A DNA stretch of 64,000 bases from Schizophyllum amplum (taxonomy: Eukaryota; Basidiomycota; Agaricomycetes; Agaricales; Schizophyllaceae). A program made the position numbers and the translations under genes. The stretch lies in NCBI GenBank assembly GCA_007026445.1, contig VDMD01000003.1, positions 434,001-498,000 on the forward strand, given 5' to 3'. This document shows positions 1-20,821 of this stretch, one piece after another; positions within the stretch are counted from its first letter, which is position 1; each line of letters opens with the position of its first letter. Under the pieces are notes generated by a model, which was given only the letters and a program-made list of their open reading frames with translations, ran no database searches and was not told the DNA's origin.

Positions 1-2
1 AG

Positions 3-1202
3 CATGATGCGCTCCTGTTCCGAGGCGTCGACCTCAGCCCGGAGAAGCAGTACGCCCTCACGAAAGCCTTCGATCCGACAGTCGACAGCTACGGACACGG
101 TAACAACAAGACGGGCAGCGAGAAGAAGTCCATCCTCCATCCCGATCTCAAGGTGCGTCCACCACAGTGCGAAGCTGCCAGCAGCGCACTTACCCCGCGC
201 AGACGATCCCCCGTGTCCCCCAGGTGCAGCTCATCGGCAACGGCACCGTGTACAACCACGAAGGTCTCGCCGAGGCGATGCTCAAGCACCCCTCCCACAC
301 CACCTTCCACAAGACGCGCGTGTCCCCCGAAGACGAGGCAAAGGGCATAACGCGCTTCTACCGCTGGCACATTGACGCCGCGCTCTACGATCTCTCCCCG
401 CCAAAGGTCACCACGCTGTACGGGATCCAGGTGCCCGATGGCCCCACGCAGGTGTGCCGTTACGACGACGGCACTGGGGACGAGCTGCCTGTGCCCCTTG
501 GCACGACCGCATTCGTCTCCGGCCGCACAATGTTCGACATCCTCCCGCAGGAGCTGAAGAGCGTTGCGGTCCGCGCGCGCGTCAAGTACGCCCCGCACCC
601 GTACGTCTGGATGGCTCCCGCGCATGCGATGTCGACAGCGCTCGGGATCGAGAGCGAGGGCCTTGAGCTGCCACTTGACGAGCTGCCGCCGTGGGAGGAG
701 AGCAAGCGCAAGACGCTGCCAGTGGTATGTTGTATGACTTCGCTCATGTCACCCCCTGACTGAAATCGTCCTAGACTTGGAAGAACCCCGTTACCGGGGA
801 GTTGCACTTCCAGGTGCACCCTTGCGGTGCCGCGGAGCTCATCATCGATCCCCTTCCCGAGGGCGCGAAGCGCGAAGGCGCTCTGTACCCGGACGGCGCG
901 CACCTCACCGACCTCAAGGAGGTTCGCGGCCTGCTGTACAAGATGCAGCGGCCCGCCATCGCACCGACTGTGAGCTTTCTGCGCGCTGTGCGTTGTTTCA
1001 TGCGCTCACACTGGTCTCGCAGTTCATCTACCCTCACGATTGGAAGCCGAAGGACCTGGTTCTGTTCCACAACCGCGGCGTGCTTCACACCGTCGTCGGC
1101 GCGTTCACGAAGGAGCAGGTACGCGCCTTCCACCAGTGCAACCTTGCGGCATCCGAGGACCCCAAGGGCCCGACGCCGGAGGACGTGAAGAAGTACGCGT
1201 GA
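3..1202 (+). CDS. xanA: alpha-ketoglutarate-dependent xanthine dioxygenase (XanA-like), 5' end outside window
   Basis: Non-haem iron enzyme that would oxidise xanthine to uric acid in purine breakdown, replacing xanthine dehydrogenase in fungi. Four exons are visible: 3-151, 224-724, 775-969 and 1023-1202, joined by 50-72 nt GT..AG introns in phase. The iron-binding HxD lies in FYRWHIDAALYDL, followed by a PPKVTTLYGIQVP stretch typical of XanA. The distal iron His and the ketoglutarate Arg fit in LHTVVGAFTKEQVR (H-x11-R). The TauD/TfdA fold is clear. The substrate call rests on resemblance to fungal XanA rather than taurine or sulfonate dioxygenases. The N-terminus lies before base 1, so no start can be given. 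No peroxisomal SKL-like tail: it ends DVKKYA. Another TauD-family dioxygenase remains possible. Confidence 0.8.
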
Positions 1203-1415
1203 GGGGGAGGCGATCTAGTCGGTGAAGTACACTTTGTTGGAGTATCGTACATGGTTGATCTACGTGCATTGTACTTGTATAGGCATCTGGGTGCTACAGT
1301 CGTTCTCTTCTTCATGGTCCCATATTGCGTACCCTTAGGCCTTGCAACGACGTCCAGTAAGTTCATGAAGTACACCGTCACCAATGATAATTGGGCCACT
1401 ATGCCCTCCGGCGCA

Positions 1416-2480
1416 TTAGCAATCCGCCAGATATCCCGCAATCGCGTCCTTCTCCGCCGAGTCCACGGACAGCTTGTAGTACTGCTTGACCTGGACCCAG
1501 GCCTGCACATAGGTGCAGACGTAGCTGTCCAACGGCGGCACCCACTCGGCAATGTCCTTGTCGCCTGCAGAATTGGTGTCAGTGGCAAGGCATGCAGGTC
1601 TAGAGTCCGAGCGAGCCAGCTAGAATCATAATGGCAAAAGACCGTACGGTACGCACCCTTCGACTGGTTCAGGTTGTCCGTCACCGCGATGAGCTGCGGG
1701 CGCGTCACGTCGTTGGCGATCGCCTCTCGCTGGTCGTCGTCCCAGTTGCGCGCGCCGGAGACCCATACCTGTAATCTCGTCAGCGGGAGCGGGGACGGTG
1801 GATTGGAGGGGACGCTATACCTCCTTCAGTGGGACGATGTGATCCTGGGGCGTGAGGTGAGTAATTATTGCTCTGAGGTGAGGGATTAGCCCCTTAGCGG
1901 AGGCACGAGTACTCACAATATCAAGGTCAGCAGGATCGGTGGTCGACACGTCGTCGTACTCCGATGTCCACTGCCCGCTGGTGGGGTAGCAGTCGCTTCC
2001 GACCTACCGACGGCGATATGTCAGGAGGGCACGAGTCCAGTGGCAGCCAACAAGACCCACCTCTACCTCTGTCGCGTCGCGCTTCAAGACATACTCGCGC
2101 TTTGCGTCTAGAGGTCAGCAAAGCTCATCGCATCTCGATCGACCATAAGCGTACCGTGTTGCAGGTGCCCTCGACTGGACATAGCTGGTTAGTCCTCAAT
2201 CTTCGTGTCTGTTCTGTACGCTCACTGGTGATCCAGGTGTTGAAGAGGTCGCGGTCATATGCGGGCGAGTTGGACTCTTCCTCTACCGTTACTGCGTATA
2301 CGTGAGCTTCATGGAGATGGAAAGGGAGGTGGGATGCTTACGCTCGTCGAGATAGGACTTGGCCGTCGACGCGTCGATGACATTCGGCAAGCTGCGCGTG
2401 TTGAGCGCACGCGGCTTGAATGGAGCTGCCAACGCTCCCGAAGCGAAGGTGAGGAGAGCGAGGGAGGCGAGGCTGAGCAT
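1416..2480 (-). CDS. secreted DUF1524 (GmrSD C-terminal/HNH-like) protein, copy 1
   Basis: Small secreted protein with the DUF1524 fold, a beta-beta-alpha-metal (HNH) nuclease relative; secreted fungal members are generally unstudied. The start at 2480 gives a signal peptide, MLSLASLALLTFASGALAAPF; a longer in-frame start at 2549 would bury it. Exons were traced by matching the copy at 35.9 kb: the last two are 1416-1564 and 1657-1768. The DHIVPLKE His motif and the DNLNQSKGD Asn motif, expected metal and catalytic residues, are both present. Four scattered Cys suggest disulfides. Compared with copy 2, an extra intron sits exactly between the Ile and Asp codons of the DI-DHIVPL motif. A TATA box lies about 90 bases upstream. 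Nuclease activity is inferred from the family. Confidence 0.8.
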
Positions 2481-2568
2481 GATCAAGCAAGCACGAGAGA
2501 TGCGGGGTGGGGGATGGGATGGGGGGACGAACGACGAGCCCAAGGGCATCCCATCCCATGACAGCGCC

Positions 2569-2574
2569 TATATA
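2569..2574 (-). promoter_or_regulatory. TATA box of DUF1524 copy 1
   Basis: TATATA on the minus strand about 90 bases before the ATG at 2480, in a position matching the TATATAA box of copy 2 (35838-35844). Confidence 0.5.
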
Positions 2575-2913
2575 CCCCGCGCTGCCACCTCTTGGCGGTG
2601 CACATGCGTGATAAGTGGCTGAAGGTGCGGTGAAACCGCCGACTGCGTCGAGCGCATCCTTGCGTGCGCCTCGTGAGTATGGCAACTCCTCCCGCGCCTT
2701 ATCTCCACCGCATCCCGCCACGCAAGTGGCAGACGCATCTCGTGCTGGAGGAGCAGTTCAGGCTGTTCAGCAGTACATGTTGATCATCAACTGCATATCA
2801 TGTGGGATGTCGGTCACTCCAAGTTGAAGAAGCGCGATGCGCATCCAGCCACGCACCCATTCACGCACTCGTATACTTGCAGAAAGCCGACATGAAGACG
2901 AGTGCAACAGCAT

Positions 2914-5747
2914 TTAATCATCCTCGACCTCGATACACAGCGAAGCATCGCCTACCATGCGTCTCTGACGAGGAGGTATGAGGGCAGCTGCAACTCGTCG
3001 TAAAATTGGGGGGTAAGGAATGCCTGCAGATAACGCTTGAAGGGCGGGCAGATTGAGAACAGCAGTCGGAGATGGAAGAGGATTGCGTGCCAGCACTTTC
3101 ACCTTCGTCGCTTTTGGGAATGTGGCGAATGCACGCAATACGGGCAGGCTTCCTACATTCGGGACCTCCGAAAAACGTGGGCGAGTGCTAGGCGGTGCAT
3201 TCGGAACCTAGAACAGACATGAGCAAGCGCGAACGGTGGCCGGATTGACGCATACCTCGAAGATATGATCAGGTGTCATGCGAGCCAGGCTTTGCTCAAT
3301 ATTCTCGGCCGACACGTCGATTGCGTCGTTCTTCAGCATGATTTTCAGAGCCACATACAGTAATTCACCGCTCGCCAGCTGAACCGCGAATATGAGGTCG
3401 GCATGACTGAAACCAGAGGCGACACAGAATGGCTCTGGCCTCGTGTGCTGCAACCAATCCGGGGATTCTGTCGCCCACGGCTCGAGGTCGTCTTCTTCAG
3501 GAAACGGCGATATGTAGGGCTGCGCACGCAGTTGACCCTCCGATGACGAGAGACGTACAAGATTGTACGTCTGGTTTGCCCAGGGATGCTGCGGGTCGTC
3601 AAACTCGAGCAGATGGGAGAGTGGTTGTTTCCGTCTCGAAGCAAGCAAGAGAAGAGGAACGACGGCTAGATGAAAAGGTAGGCGTGAAGGCATGGCATCG
3701 AGAGAGGTTGCATGCCGCATGTGCAAGAAACCAGACAGCGGGCCCCACTCGCGGAATAGCAATCTGACGACGGGAAAGACGAAGAACGGTTCGTCTATGA
3801 CAGCTTCGGTGCCGTCGGCGTTCGTGAATCTGGCGAAGACGAGGGACACCATGTGCATGCAATCTTCGGTTATCTTCACACTCTCTTGACCAAGGGTCAT
3901 AACTCGCTGGACCACTGCCTGCGCTATGAGCAATGCATCGTCATCTAAGATGTGCAGCTTAGCGTAGTCCTCCTCACAAATGGAATACTTACCCCGACGC
4001 AGTACGGGATAGGGATCGTAGCGACCAAGGCCTTGCACAAGGTTATCGTGGTACAGTCGAACGAGCGAATCCATGCGCATTGGGCCGTCGCCAGGTTCCA
4101 CCCCCGCGTTTGCTGCTATAAAGGCAGACAACAATGTATGTGGTTCTGAATACCGCGTCGCTAGCAGGCAGTTTACAAAGGAGGAAGTGAGGCGATACCT
4201 GATAAGAAGATTTCGTCAGTATTTTGTCTGCGCCGCGCTATGGCAATACTCACCGACCTCGAAGCCATAGACAGATACGGTCTACGAGTTTTCTGCCGGT
4301 ATCGGACGTGGCTAGCTCCGGAGGTAGATAGCGACGCACATACGCGGCCTGATCGTCGCGATTATCGAAAGAGCCGGTGTCCGTACACAGGCGATACTGC
4401 ACGCCAGGCTGACGAAACGGCGTGACGTCGAAGGGTGTCCCACATATTACGAGGGTAAGACCCTCGAGGCCCTCCCAGCAGCGAGTTATCTCGCGCAGAG
4501 CAGAAGATGGCCTGAACCGGTCGGCATGGTAGTTGCTGGCGCCCTGCGCGTCCTCGAGAACGCAATAGATGGGCTCGTCGCGGCCCAACAAGGCCCGGAT
4601 CCGCAGAAGCGTATCTGCAAGCCGATGCTCGATGTATCCAGGGCTGCAGTCGATAGCCTCCCTCAAGCGAAAGGGGAGTTCCTGGAATGGCTGGCGTCCG
4701 ACCATAGTCGAGGACGACACTTGAAGAAGAAGCCAACGTTTACGGTGCTTGGGATCGTGCGCGTCAGGAAGGGCCTCGAGGTACGTCTTGAAGATGATGA
4801 GTCTGGCAAATAGTACGAGAGCAGCTAGCCGGCGGGCAACCTGTACGTTTGCGGCGACCCCCTGTGTTTGCCACACGTCGGGCTGAACACCAGGAGCAGG
4901 TTTTTTGAAGCGATTCAAATTCATGTCGAATTGTACGGGCAGCTCGGACGATCCTAGGCTTGCGGAATGACCAATGTAAGGGAAATAGACACCCCAATTC
5001 CGCGACAGGCCTTCCAGTACTGAACGGGTTTTGCCCGATGCTGTACTGTTTATGTACAGGCTGCCAGTCGAAGAATGCGAGTGAGTATAATCAGCAATGC
5101 TATATACAGGAGACGCACGTATGGTGTCCTGGGCGGAAGATGTTCTGCAGACGGGCTGAAAGAGACTGCCCTTCGAGCATGTTCCCAAGACCGTGAAGAA
5201 GGAGACAAGGATCATCATCTCCGATGTCAGGGATGCGAAGGGAGGTGATGAAGCGCGTATATGAGGCGGGGACATCGGGGACTTCGTCATCCGGGACCCA
5301 GAGCGGAGGTCCTGAATCGCTCCGGGCGTATACTGTCAAGAGAGTTGCGTACGTGTCAAGAAAAGTATTGATCTTGTCCTCGACCGCAAAGTCGACCTGA
5401 CACTGTGGCTTTTGCGACCGCATATCAGCGTCCTTGAGCGTGAGTAGATCTGGAAATTCAGGGCCTTGCTAGCCTAGTAGACATAACGACTTGCCAGATG
5501 TCAAGAGTATATCCCAATTCTGCTCTTCGATGGCCGTCCCTAGCAGCAAGTGGATGTCTGGACGTGCGGACAAGATAGAGCAGCATGCCGATACAGATAC
5601 ATAGTAGGGGTCAAGTGGTAGAAGCCGTTGTCGGAACAATACTACAAGCACTTCAGACAGTACCACAGCTGGATCGGAATTCTCCTCCTGCGCTCTTTGC
5701 AGGATCTCGTGGGCTTCGTCGACTGCCATGCCTGTGCAGAAGAGCAA
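2914..5747 (-). CDS. large P-loop protein, CRN/RHS-like, with possible nuclease-fold C-terminus
   Basis: Multi-exon gene of about 850 codons. The N-terminal exon (to 5469) is helical. A middle exon (5290-4250) has a degenerate Walker A, INSTASGKTRSVLEGL, then a Walker B-like stretch in PIYCVLEDAQGAS, so an ATP-binding STAND-like module is likely. It runs through a 3' splice at about 4200 into YRLTSSFVNCLLATRYSEPH, an arrangement I associate with multicopy basidiomycete P-loop proteins related to Crinkler/RHS proteins. The next exon (4134 to about 3256) contains HADLIFAVQLASGELLYVALK, whose D..Q/E-x-K spacing resembles a PD-(D/E)xK nuclease core. The last exon is about 3210-2914, ending CIEVEDD. 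The first intron is uncertain: in-frame choices are only about 33-41 nt. The start could be MLFCTG (5747) or MAVDEAH (5729). Function is not established. Confidence 0.6.
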
Positions 5748-6204
5748 TCGAGAAGGAAAATACCAGGAAGGGCAGGTCTGCGCTACTTGCCTGCGTGGAG
5801 GTTAACGTTCAGATCTGTTCAGACTCGGAAGTTCAACTTCAGAATCAAGTTTCTGCACCGTGCAGTGCTTGCGATGTCACGAATGCAGTGATGTCACATC
5901 TCAACGGTCATCATGTCATGCATCACGCGTCACATGTCACAGCTCACGTAGATTTTCCAGCCATGATGCATGATGCATATTGCATATTGCATGGCCATGT
6001 CAGTACCAACCTTCGACGCGAAAGAAGCCAAGTTACTAGGGTTCTCTAGCAACTAAAGTGATAACATACGACAGATTATGATTACAAAATTTGCAAGTGC
6101 AACATTGGCCTGGACAGGTTGCACCTGCGGAGTTCGTGCACTACGAACCCAAAGGGACGGTCATGACCACCGACGTGCAGCAGCAGAAGCGTACACAACA
6201 GATA
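5748..6204. other. intergenic, simple AT-rich repeats
   Basis: No gene seen. Bases 5875-6005 contain short direct repeats built on TGTCAC/ATGTCA and ATGATGCATATTGCATATTGCATG, a degenerate microsatellite-like patch between the 5' end of the P-loop gene and the 3' end of the demethylase gene. Confidence 0.5.
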
Positions 6205-14956
<8,752 letters not shown>

Positions 14957-16190
14957 ATGCACTACATCCACCGTCCCGGGAATGGTGCGTGTACTAGCTC
15001 ATAATCTCAGGCCTGACGCTGACCTCTTCTGCAGTCCTGGCCCGCGAGCTGCATAGCCCCAGCGGCGGAAGCTACTCCAGTAAATAGCCCCGTCTTCGCC
15101 TGCCCACCATAATTGAGCTCCCTCTCTCAGATGATCTCGAGTCTCGTTACTGGCTCAACGACGACAACCTCGGTAGCCTAGGGCAGGGTGAGCTGTCCGC
15201 GCTCGACCACCCCCCACCGTCAATCTAAAGGCAGTCATAGGCTCCAGCCAAGATGGCGGATACTCGCCCCGCCGGGACTCGTTCAGTAGCGGTTATGCGT
15301 CGACCTCAACTGCGCTCCCATACGGTACGCTATCGCCCGTTAATGCTTCAGATCATCGAGTCTAACCGTTCTCTTTGCCCAGGTGCCACTTCACGCTCGT
15401 GCCTGTCGTATCCCGACCAATACAGCGCTCATAGAGAGCCCGAAGGTTAGTGCTCCATCGCAAACTTTTGGGTGGCCACTCAATTGTCTCCTAGGATCCA
15501 ATGTTTTGCCATGGGCTGGATCACCCGCACTTGATAGCGGTAACGGCGTCTGGCCGTACCCATCTTCGGACGCGCCCCAAGGATGGTCGCCTGACCAGCA
15601 GAGTGCGTATACACCACGGTATGCTGTCAGTTGTGTGCTAATTCCGGCCTGCAGGTATGTACAGCTCTGGCGTCGTCAATACATCCGAAATCGACGGAGG
15701 CGATAGCTTCATGCCTCGTCGGCTCTCATGCTCATCTGTTTCTTCCTACTCGTCATCGTACTCGTCGCCCTACTCTTCGACATCATCTCCCTCGTCGTCC
15801 CCGGTGTCTCTGCCGATGCTCACTCCCCCGTCGACTTCGCACGAAATTCCCGTCAAGGATCCCAAGCCCTACGCTTGTCCTATCCCTTCGTGCACGAAGC
15901 GCTGCAAAACCCAGCACACGCTCTCGGTCCATCTCCGCGCCCACTCGAAACCCAAGCAGCGCCCCGAGTTCCCTTGCAGTGTGCCCGGCTGTCATCTTCA
16001 CTTCTCCCGCCGACATGATCGGCTGCGACATGAGGTGGCGAAACATAACAAGACGACGGACGTCCATCGCTGCCGCGAATGCGGTCACGTCTTCTCGTTC
16101 AAGAAGACGTTGGGCAACCACAGGTGCTCGGCAGGCGCTGGGAAAACCAAGTGGGTTGGCGACAGCAACGACGCTACCCCAGTTGTCTGA
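14957..16190 (+). CDS. C2H2 zinc-finger protein (probable transcription factor)
   Basis: Seven exons can be joined in phase: 14957-14984, 15035-15079, 15131-15187, 15235-15324, 15383-15445, 15495-15618 and 15665-16190. The first encodes MHYIHRPGN. The N-terminal half is low-complexity and Ser/Gly/Tyr/Pro-rich (SSQDGGYSPRRDSFSS, then a Ser run SSVSSYSSSYSSPYSST), as in activation or disordered regions. Near the C-terminus are three zinc-finger units: YACPIPSCTKRC..H..H, FPCSVPGCHLHFSRRHDRLRH, and HRCRECGHVFSFKKTLGNHRC. The last ends in HxC rather than HxxxH, so it may be a C2HC finger or a half finger. DNA binding is likely; targets are unknown. The intron at 15619-15664 must use the second of two nearby acceptors to keep frame. 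Confidence 0.8.
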
Positions 16191-17034
16191 AGGTGTCTCA
16201 GCTCGGAGGCGGTTATCTCTACCCATTTATTTTTCATGACTTCGTACTGGATGTTTGTCGGACTGTTGACGCATACACGAACATGATGTATGCGCAAGCC
16301 TCGTAGACGTGGGGGCATCGCGCCGACAATAAATATTTGTACAACATCTCATCGACTCAACATCCATTCGCGCATCTGTCAACTCATGTGCGAAGTAAGG
16401 TTCGTAAGATTGATTCCGTAGAATCAACGACTACTATCCAGGGTTACGGCTGTATTGCCATCAACGCAGGTCGCCGCAGGTCGCCGAGAGATGGTCGAGG
16501 CTGGCCAAAGGCTGGCCTGGTCGGCTTTCATTGTACCTATCCACGTGTTGTAGCGTACAGCTTCTTGACCCGATTCAGATCTGTAGCTCTTATCCCGGAG
16601 TCCGGAAGTTGTGCTTGAAGGTATACGCGAAGTCAACGTAAAGCAACTGAAACTCGCCATCCGGGTGAGTTCAAACCAGCCCTGCAGGAGCAGCAAAGTT
16701 CTTCCGACCTGCAACTCATCAATCGGCTGCTCTGCTGCCTTCGAAGGCTGTGCAGTGAGGATCGAATCCAGTGGTGGACAGTTGGCTCGAAAACGGCTAT
16801 TCACCGCAACTTGTCCGGCATTCTCACGAACGTGCAGGGATCAAAAAAATCTTCATGTATCTTGAAGGAGATTACAGACCTGAAATGTTGCTCGCTGAAG
16901 AAAGAATGAGATCAGGCGAGATAGAAAGTCGAACATGTCACATCACCTGATAAGTATGCAATTGGTCATGTGGTCGCGTTCAGCGTGACTCCTGCGAATC
17001 ACGATCGCGTCGTTCCCTTGTTCTCGCCGTCACT
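16191..17034. other. intergenic, nothing recognised
   Basis: Short random ORFs only; 3' region of the zinc-finger gene and 5' region of the Nbs1 gene. I see no repeat or RNA gene. Confidence 0.5.
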
Positions 17035-20000
17035 ATGTGGATACTAACGGGCCCGTTCGATGGGGACACGAAGGATGAGTTTCCGCAACCAAGTCAGTAC
17101 TATATTGCTTAACTTACTTTACTCATGAGACTGAATCTGTCTTGCAGAGAAGAAGCTCCTCAAGCCTAATAACAAGTACGCGTTTGGCCGCAAGGAGAAG
17201 GTTGACCTCTGGATCAACTGCTCAAGGGTCAGCGCTCTCCATGCCGAGTTCAGCGTTGGTGCATTCAAGGGCAAACATGTAGTGAGTGCGCAGTAGCCTC
17301 GCCTACCTTGGTCTGAATAAGCCTGCCAGAGCGACATCACCATGAAGCCTAGTCTCGTCTTGCGAAGTACACGAGACAAGAAGAGGGCGGTGGTCGTTGA
17401 CAGGGGTGGTGAGAAGATCTCTGTGGAACAGGGGTCAGAATACGCGCTCCAGCCGGGCGACACTATACCGATCAAGGGCGACCTTGAAGTTCGGTGCGTA
17501 CCCGCGAATCTCGAGCAAAATCTCAGCTGACGTTGCACAAGGATTGAGTGGGAACCTCTCGCCTGCTACTATGACAGCAAGCTCAACGTCGAGAAGCCCC
17601 CTTTGGAGGACTGTTCGGCACTGGGTTCGTGTGCGCGAATTGAAGCGATTCCTTACTGACGAGACTGTCAGGAATCCATCTTCTCACATCAACTACGGAG
17701 AAGGACGATGCCCTTACCCACTACATATGCTCTGAACTGAAAGCTACATCCTCGTCTGCCATCGCTCTCGCGTCTGTCGCAGCCATCACCACCCCCGACT
17801 GGCTGAACGAAGTTATCCGCCTTGGCAAGATGCCGCGACGCAAGACGTCAGATGACGCTATTTCCCTCGAATACACATATCGTCTTCCACTAGTTGCCAA
17901 CTATCGTCCGCCGTACTCCTCGACTATCGCCACGAACCTCAAGAGCGACCAACTCTGGACTCGGAACGAAGCCAGGCCTGTTCTGCTCTCGGGGTACAAA
18001 GCGTTGTGCGTCACCGAGCGTGAGCCTTCGATCGCCAATCTGCGGACTGCTGTGCGGAAATCTGAGGGCGAATTCACGACATTCCTGCTCGGCAAAGACG
18101 TAGGGCGCGCGGAACGGTTTCGGAAGACCTTGTCTTCGCTGCAAAGCAAAGAAACGGAGCACAAGTTCGTGATAGCTGATGAGGACGATATCAAGACAGC
18201 TATCGGCGAGGACGAGTGGAACAAGCTTCTTGAAGTTGCTGTAGAGTAAGCTCCTGATAAACCTTGGAATTTTCAACTACTGACCGCGCGACTTGCAGGT
18301 TCGGTCTTCCTATGCATGCATCATCCAACGTCATTGAAACAATAATCACCATGGATGCGTCTCCACTAGACACACCTGGTCTGATAGAGCGTCAAAACGG
18401 ACAAACAGGTTGGTCAACACGATCCTACCTAGTTTTTCCATTCTCAATTTCGCACCCATCCGCCCCAGCGCCCATGGAAGCTTCTTCTTTACCGGATGTC
18501 GTGCCGAACACGCATCCCGATGAACCGTCATTTGCGCAGGAGACCTTGGCCGAGTCTTCACAGACGCGCCGAAAACTAGTCCGCCGCGCAGCTTCCCGAG
18601 AGCCGTCCGCACCCCCGGCGCCGCCCCCCGAATTCGCACAAGAGCCCGAAGATCCACCCTCTCCGCCGCGCCCCAAAAGGGTATGCATTGGCGTTTCCAT
18701 TTTCGTACCCTTATCGAAGCCACTAACGCTCCCGCGCAGGCGCTAACAAGGAGAGCGCACGCGGTGATTACTGGGCTAGAGGATTCTGGCATGGACCTGG
18801 ACGTGCACACGGATCCTGGACCATCCGTCAAACCGAACAGCGTGACCAGGCAGTCCGAAGGGCTAACTGTGAGTGATGTTTCTGGGATGTCGGCGCGCTC
18901 GCTCATTAAATGTACAAGGCATCTACGCCAGGGCGCTCGACGCGTCTGAAGCGGCGTGCGAGAGCCGGATCAGCATCGGACGATGAGATTGGCATGCTCT
19001 TTACTATGCCGAAGACACATGAAGAGGAACCGCCTCTGAAGAAGTTCAAGGAGCTCTTTGAAGCTACCGATCCAAGCAAAGTCGACGATGCGCCGTACTT
19101 TGAAAGTGGCGCCGGAGAAACTCAATCCCAGACGCAGCCGGGATCGTCTGGGGCCAGCCAACGAACCCAAGCGAGGCCTCGGCGCGCTCTAAACGCCGTC
19201 GCGGAGGAAGAAGAGGAGGAAATGCAGACGCAGACGACCGGCACCGCTGCCACTGCGGGCTCCAAACGCAAGGCCAGCGCTGTAGAGTCTGGGGACAATG
19301 AAGAAGATAACGGCAGCACGGCTGAGCCGCCGGCCTCCCAGGCAAAGAAGCGCGCGGTTGAAGCGAATGCTATTCGCCGCACGCCAAGCGTCTCCGTCGT
19401 CGCTCAGCAGGCGCAGGACCCAAGCCGCAGCCCCAAGAAGCCTGGCGCGCCTGCTGGGCGCCCCGACACGGACGCGGCCTTCCTCAAGGCGCTCGCGTCG
19501 ACGAAGCGCGGCAAGCGCACCGAGGACTCGTTTGACCGCGAGTTCAACAACCTGCGCATCTCGAAGCCCGACCTCGAGTCGCGCCGCGAGGAGGAGGAGG
19601 TCGAGTGGCGGGTGCTGGAGGAGTTTGGCGACGACGGGGACGTGCGCGGGAACTTCATGACTGTCGTGGAGATGGACGTATACGCCGACCGTGCGCCGTT
19701 CCTACCAGTGCAGGAGCGCGCGCAAGATCCGCGATGGGCGGATCGTCCGAACTTTAAGAAGTTCAAGGTGAGTGGTGCGGGGAAGCTGTTGTGCGGGAGT
19801 GCCTCACTAACGCTTGATTTCGTTATAGAAAGTAGCGCGGGACGCGCCGCGCACGAGGATTGAGCTCGTGCAGGTGACTGGGGACGGTGGTACGTCCACT
19901 TGTTTGTTATTGTGCATTCGGAAAACGGCTTATCCTAATGGGCAGACGGGTGGGATGCCTCGCAGTCGCAGAACCTCGCCGACCTTACGTTGTCAGTCGA

Positions 20001-20457
20001 GGAGAAGAAGCCGCGGCGCGGAAAGGCTGCGGCGAAGAAGAGCCAGCCTGAGGAGGTGCGCTATGTGGAGATCAGTGATGATGATGATCAGCCGGAGGGG
20101 GAGAAGATGGATGAGGACGATATGTTGTCACCGCCGCCACCGCCACCGCCGGCACGTACCGCGCGGGCGACTCGGTCTCGCAGCGCGTCTGTGCAGCCAC
20201 CGACGCGCTCGCAATCATCGCGTACGGCGACGCAGGGGAACCGCGCCTCGCGAGCGGCGTCGAAGCAAGCTGCGCCGCTCTTCCTTCTTGACTCTGACGA
20301 GGATGAGGAGCAGGAGGAGAGCATGACGCTGCCATCGACAGCGGGAACTTTGCGCTCGCGCGGCGCGCCGAAGAGGAAGAGGGCGACGCAAGCAGGGAGC
20401 GAATCAGAGGACGATGCGCCTGCGCGCCGACCGACAACGCGGCGGCGTGCGCGTTGA
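17035..20457 (+). CDS. NBS1: Nbs1/nibrin-like subunit of the Mre11-Rad50 complex
   Basis: DNA double-strand-break repair and checkpoint protein; the FHA-BRCT adaptor of the MRN complex in the nucleus. It starts MWILTGPFDGD, typical of Nbs1 N-termini. The first intron (17093-17147) joins to KKLLKPNNKYAFGRKEKVDLW. FHA core residues are visible (FGRKEK and SRVSALHAEF). BRCT-like segments follow: IHLLTSTTEKDDALTHYIC..TTPDWLNEVIRLG, then RPVLLSGYKALCVTE to VAVEFGL. After a long disordered Ser/Glu/Arg region, the Mre11-binding motif appears as RPNFKKFKKV, split by the intron just after 19768. The C-terminus is acidic and basic low-complexity (ISDDDDQ, DSDEDEEQEES). Several 50-60 nt introns were placed by phase. 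The first FHA intron uses a GTCAGT donor. Confidence 0.85.
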
Positions 20458-20821
20458 GCGCTGTCATATCGACCTCACGGGGGCTGCATGTGTGATGACC
20501 ATCTAGCTTGTGTAGGACAACTGGACATGGGGTAGGATATGGTGTATGCATGCCTAGCTACGTAACACTGGCCACGAGTCGCACAATGGACTGCGCCTCG
20601 GTCCTGCCACCCGGGCACGAGTCATTGGGGACAAAAGAGCGAACAATGGCACGGTCAGTGACACTGGGGCCAGCATCTGCGGCAATCACTTGTTGGCCTC
20701 ACCTCGTGAGAATTATGGTCGGGCCGGTATGGCCACCGTATTGCTTCCATTGTCCGCCGGGAGTATAAAGAGCTGATCTGAACCATCACCATCACTATCA
20801 TCCTCATCCCCTCACCTCACC
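20458..20821. other. intergenic with promoter of the MYND gene
   Basis: No ORF of note. A TATA box (TATAAAG, 20764-20770) lies 52 bases before the ATG of the MYND gene, followed by a CATCACCATCACTATCATC-type pyrimidine-rich leader. Confidence 0.5.
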
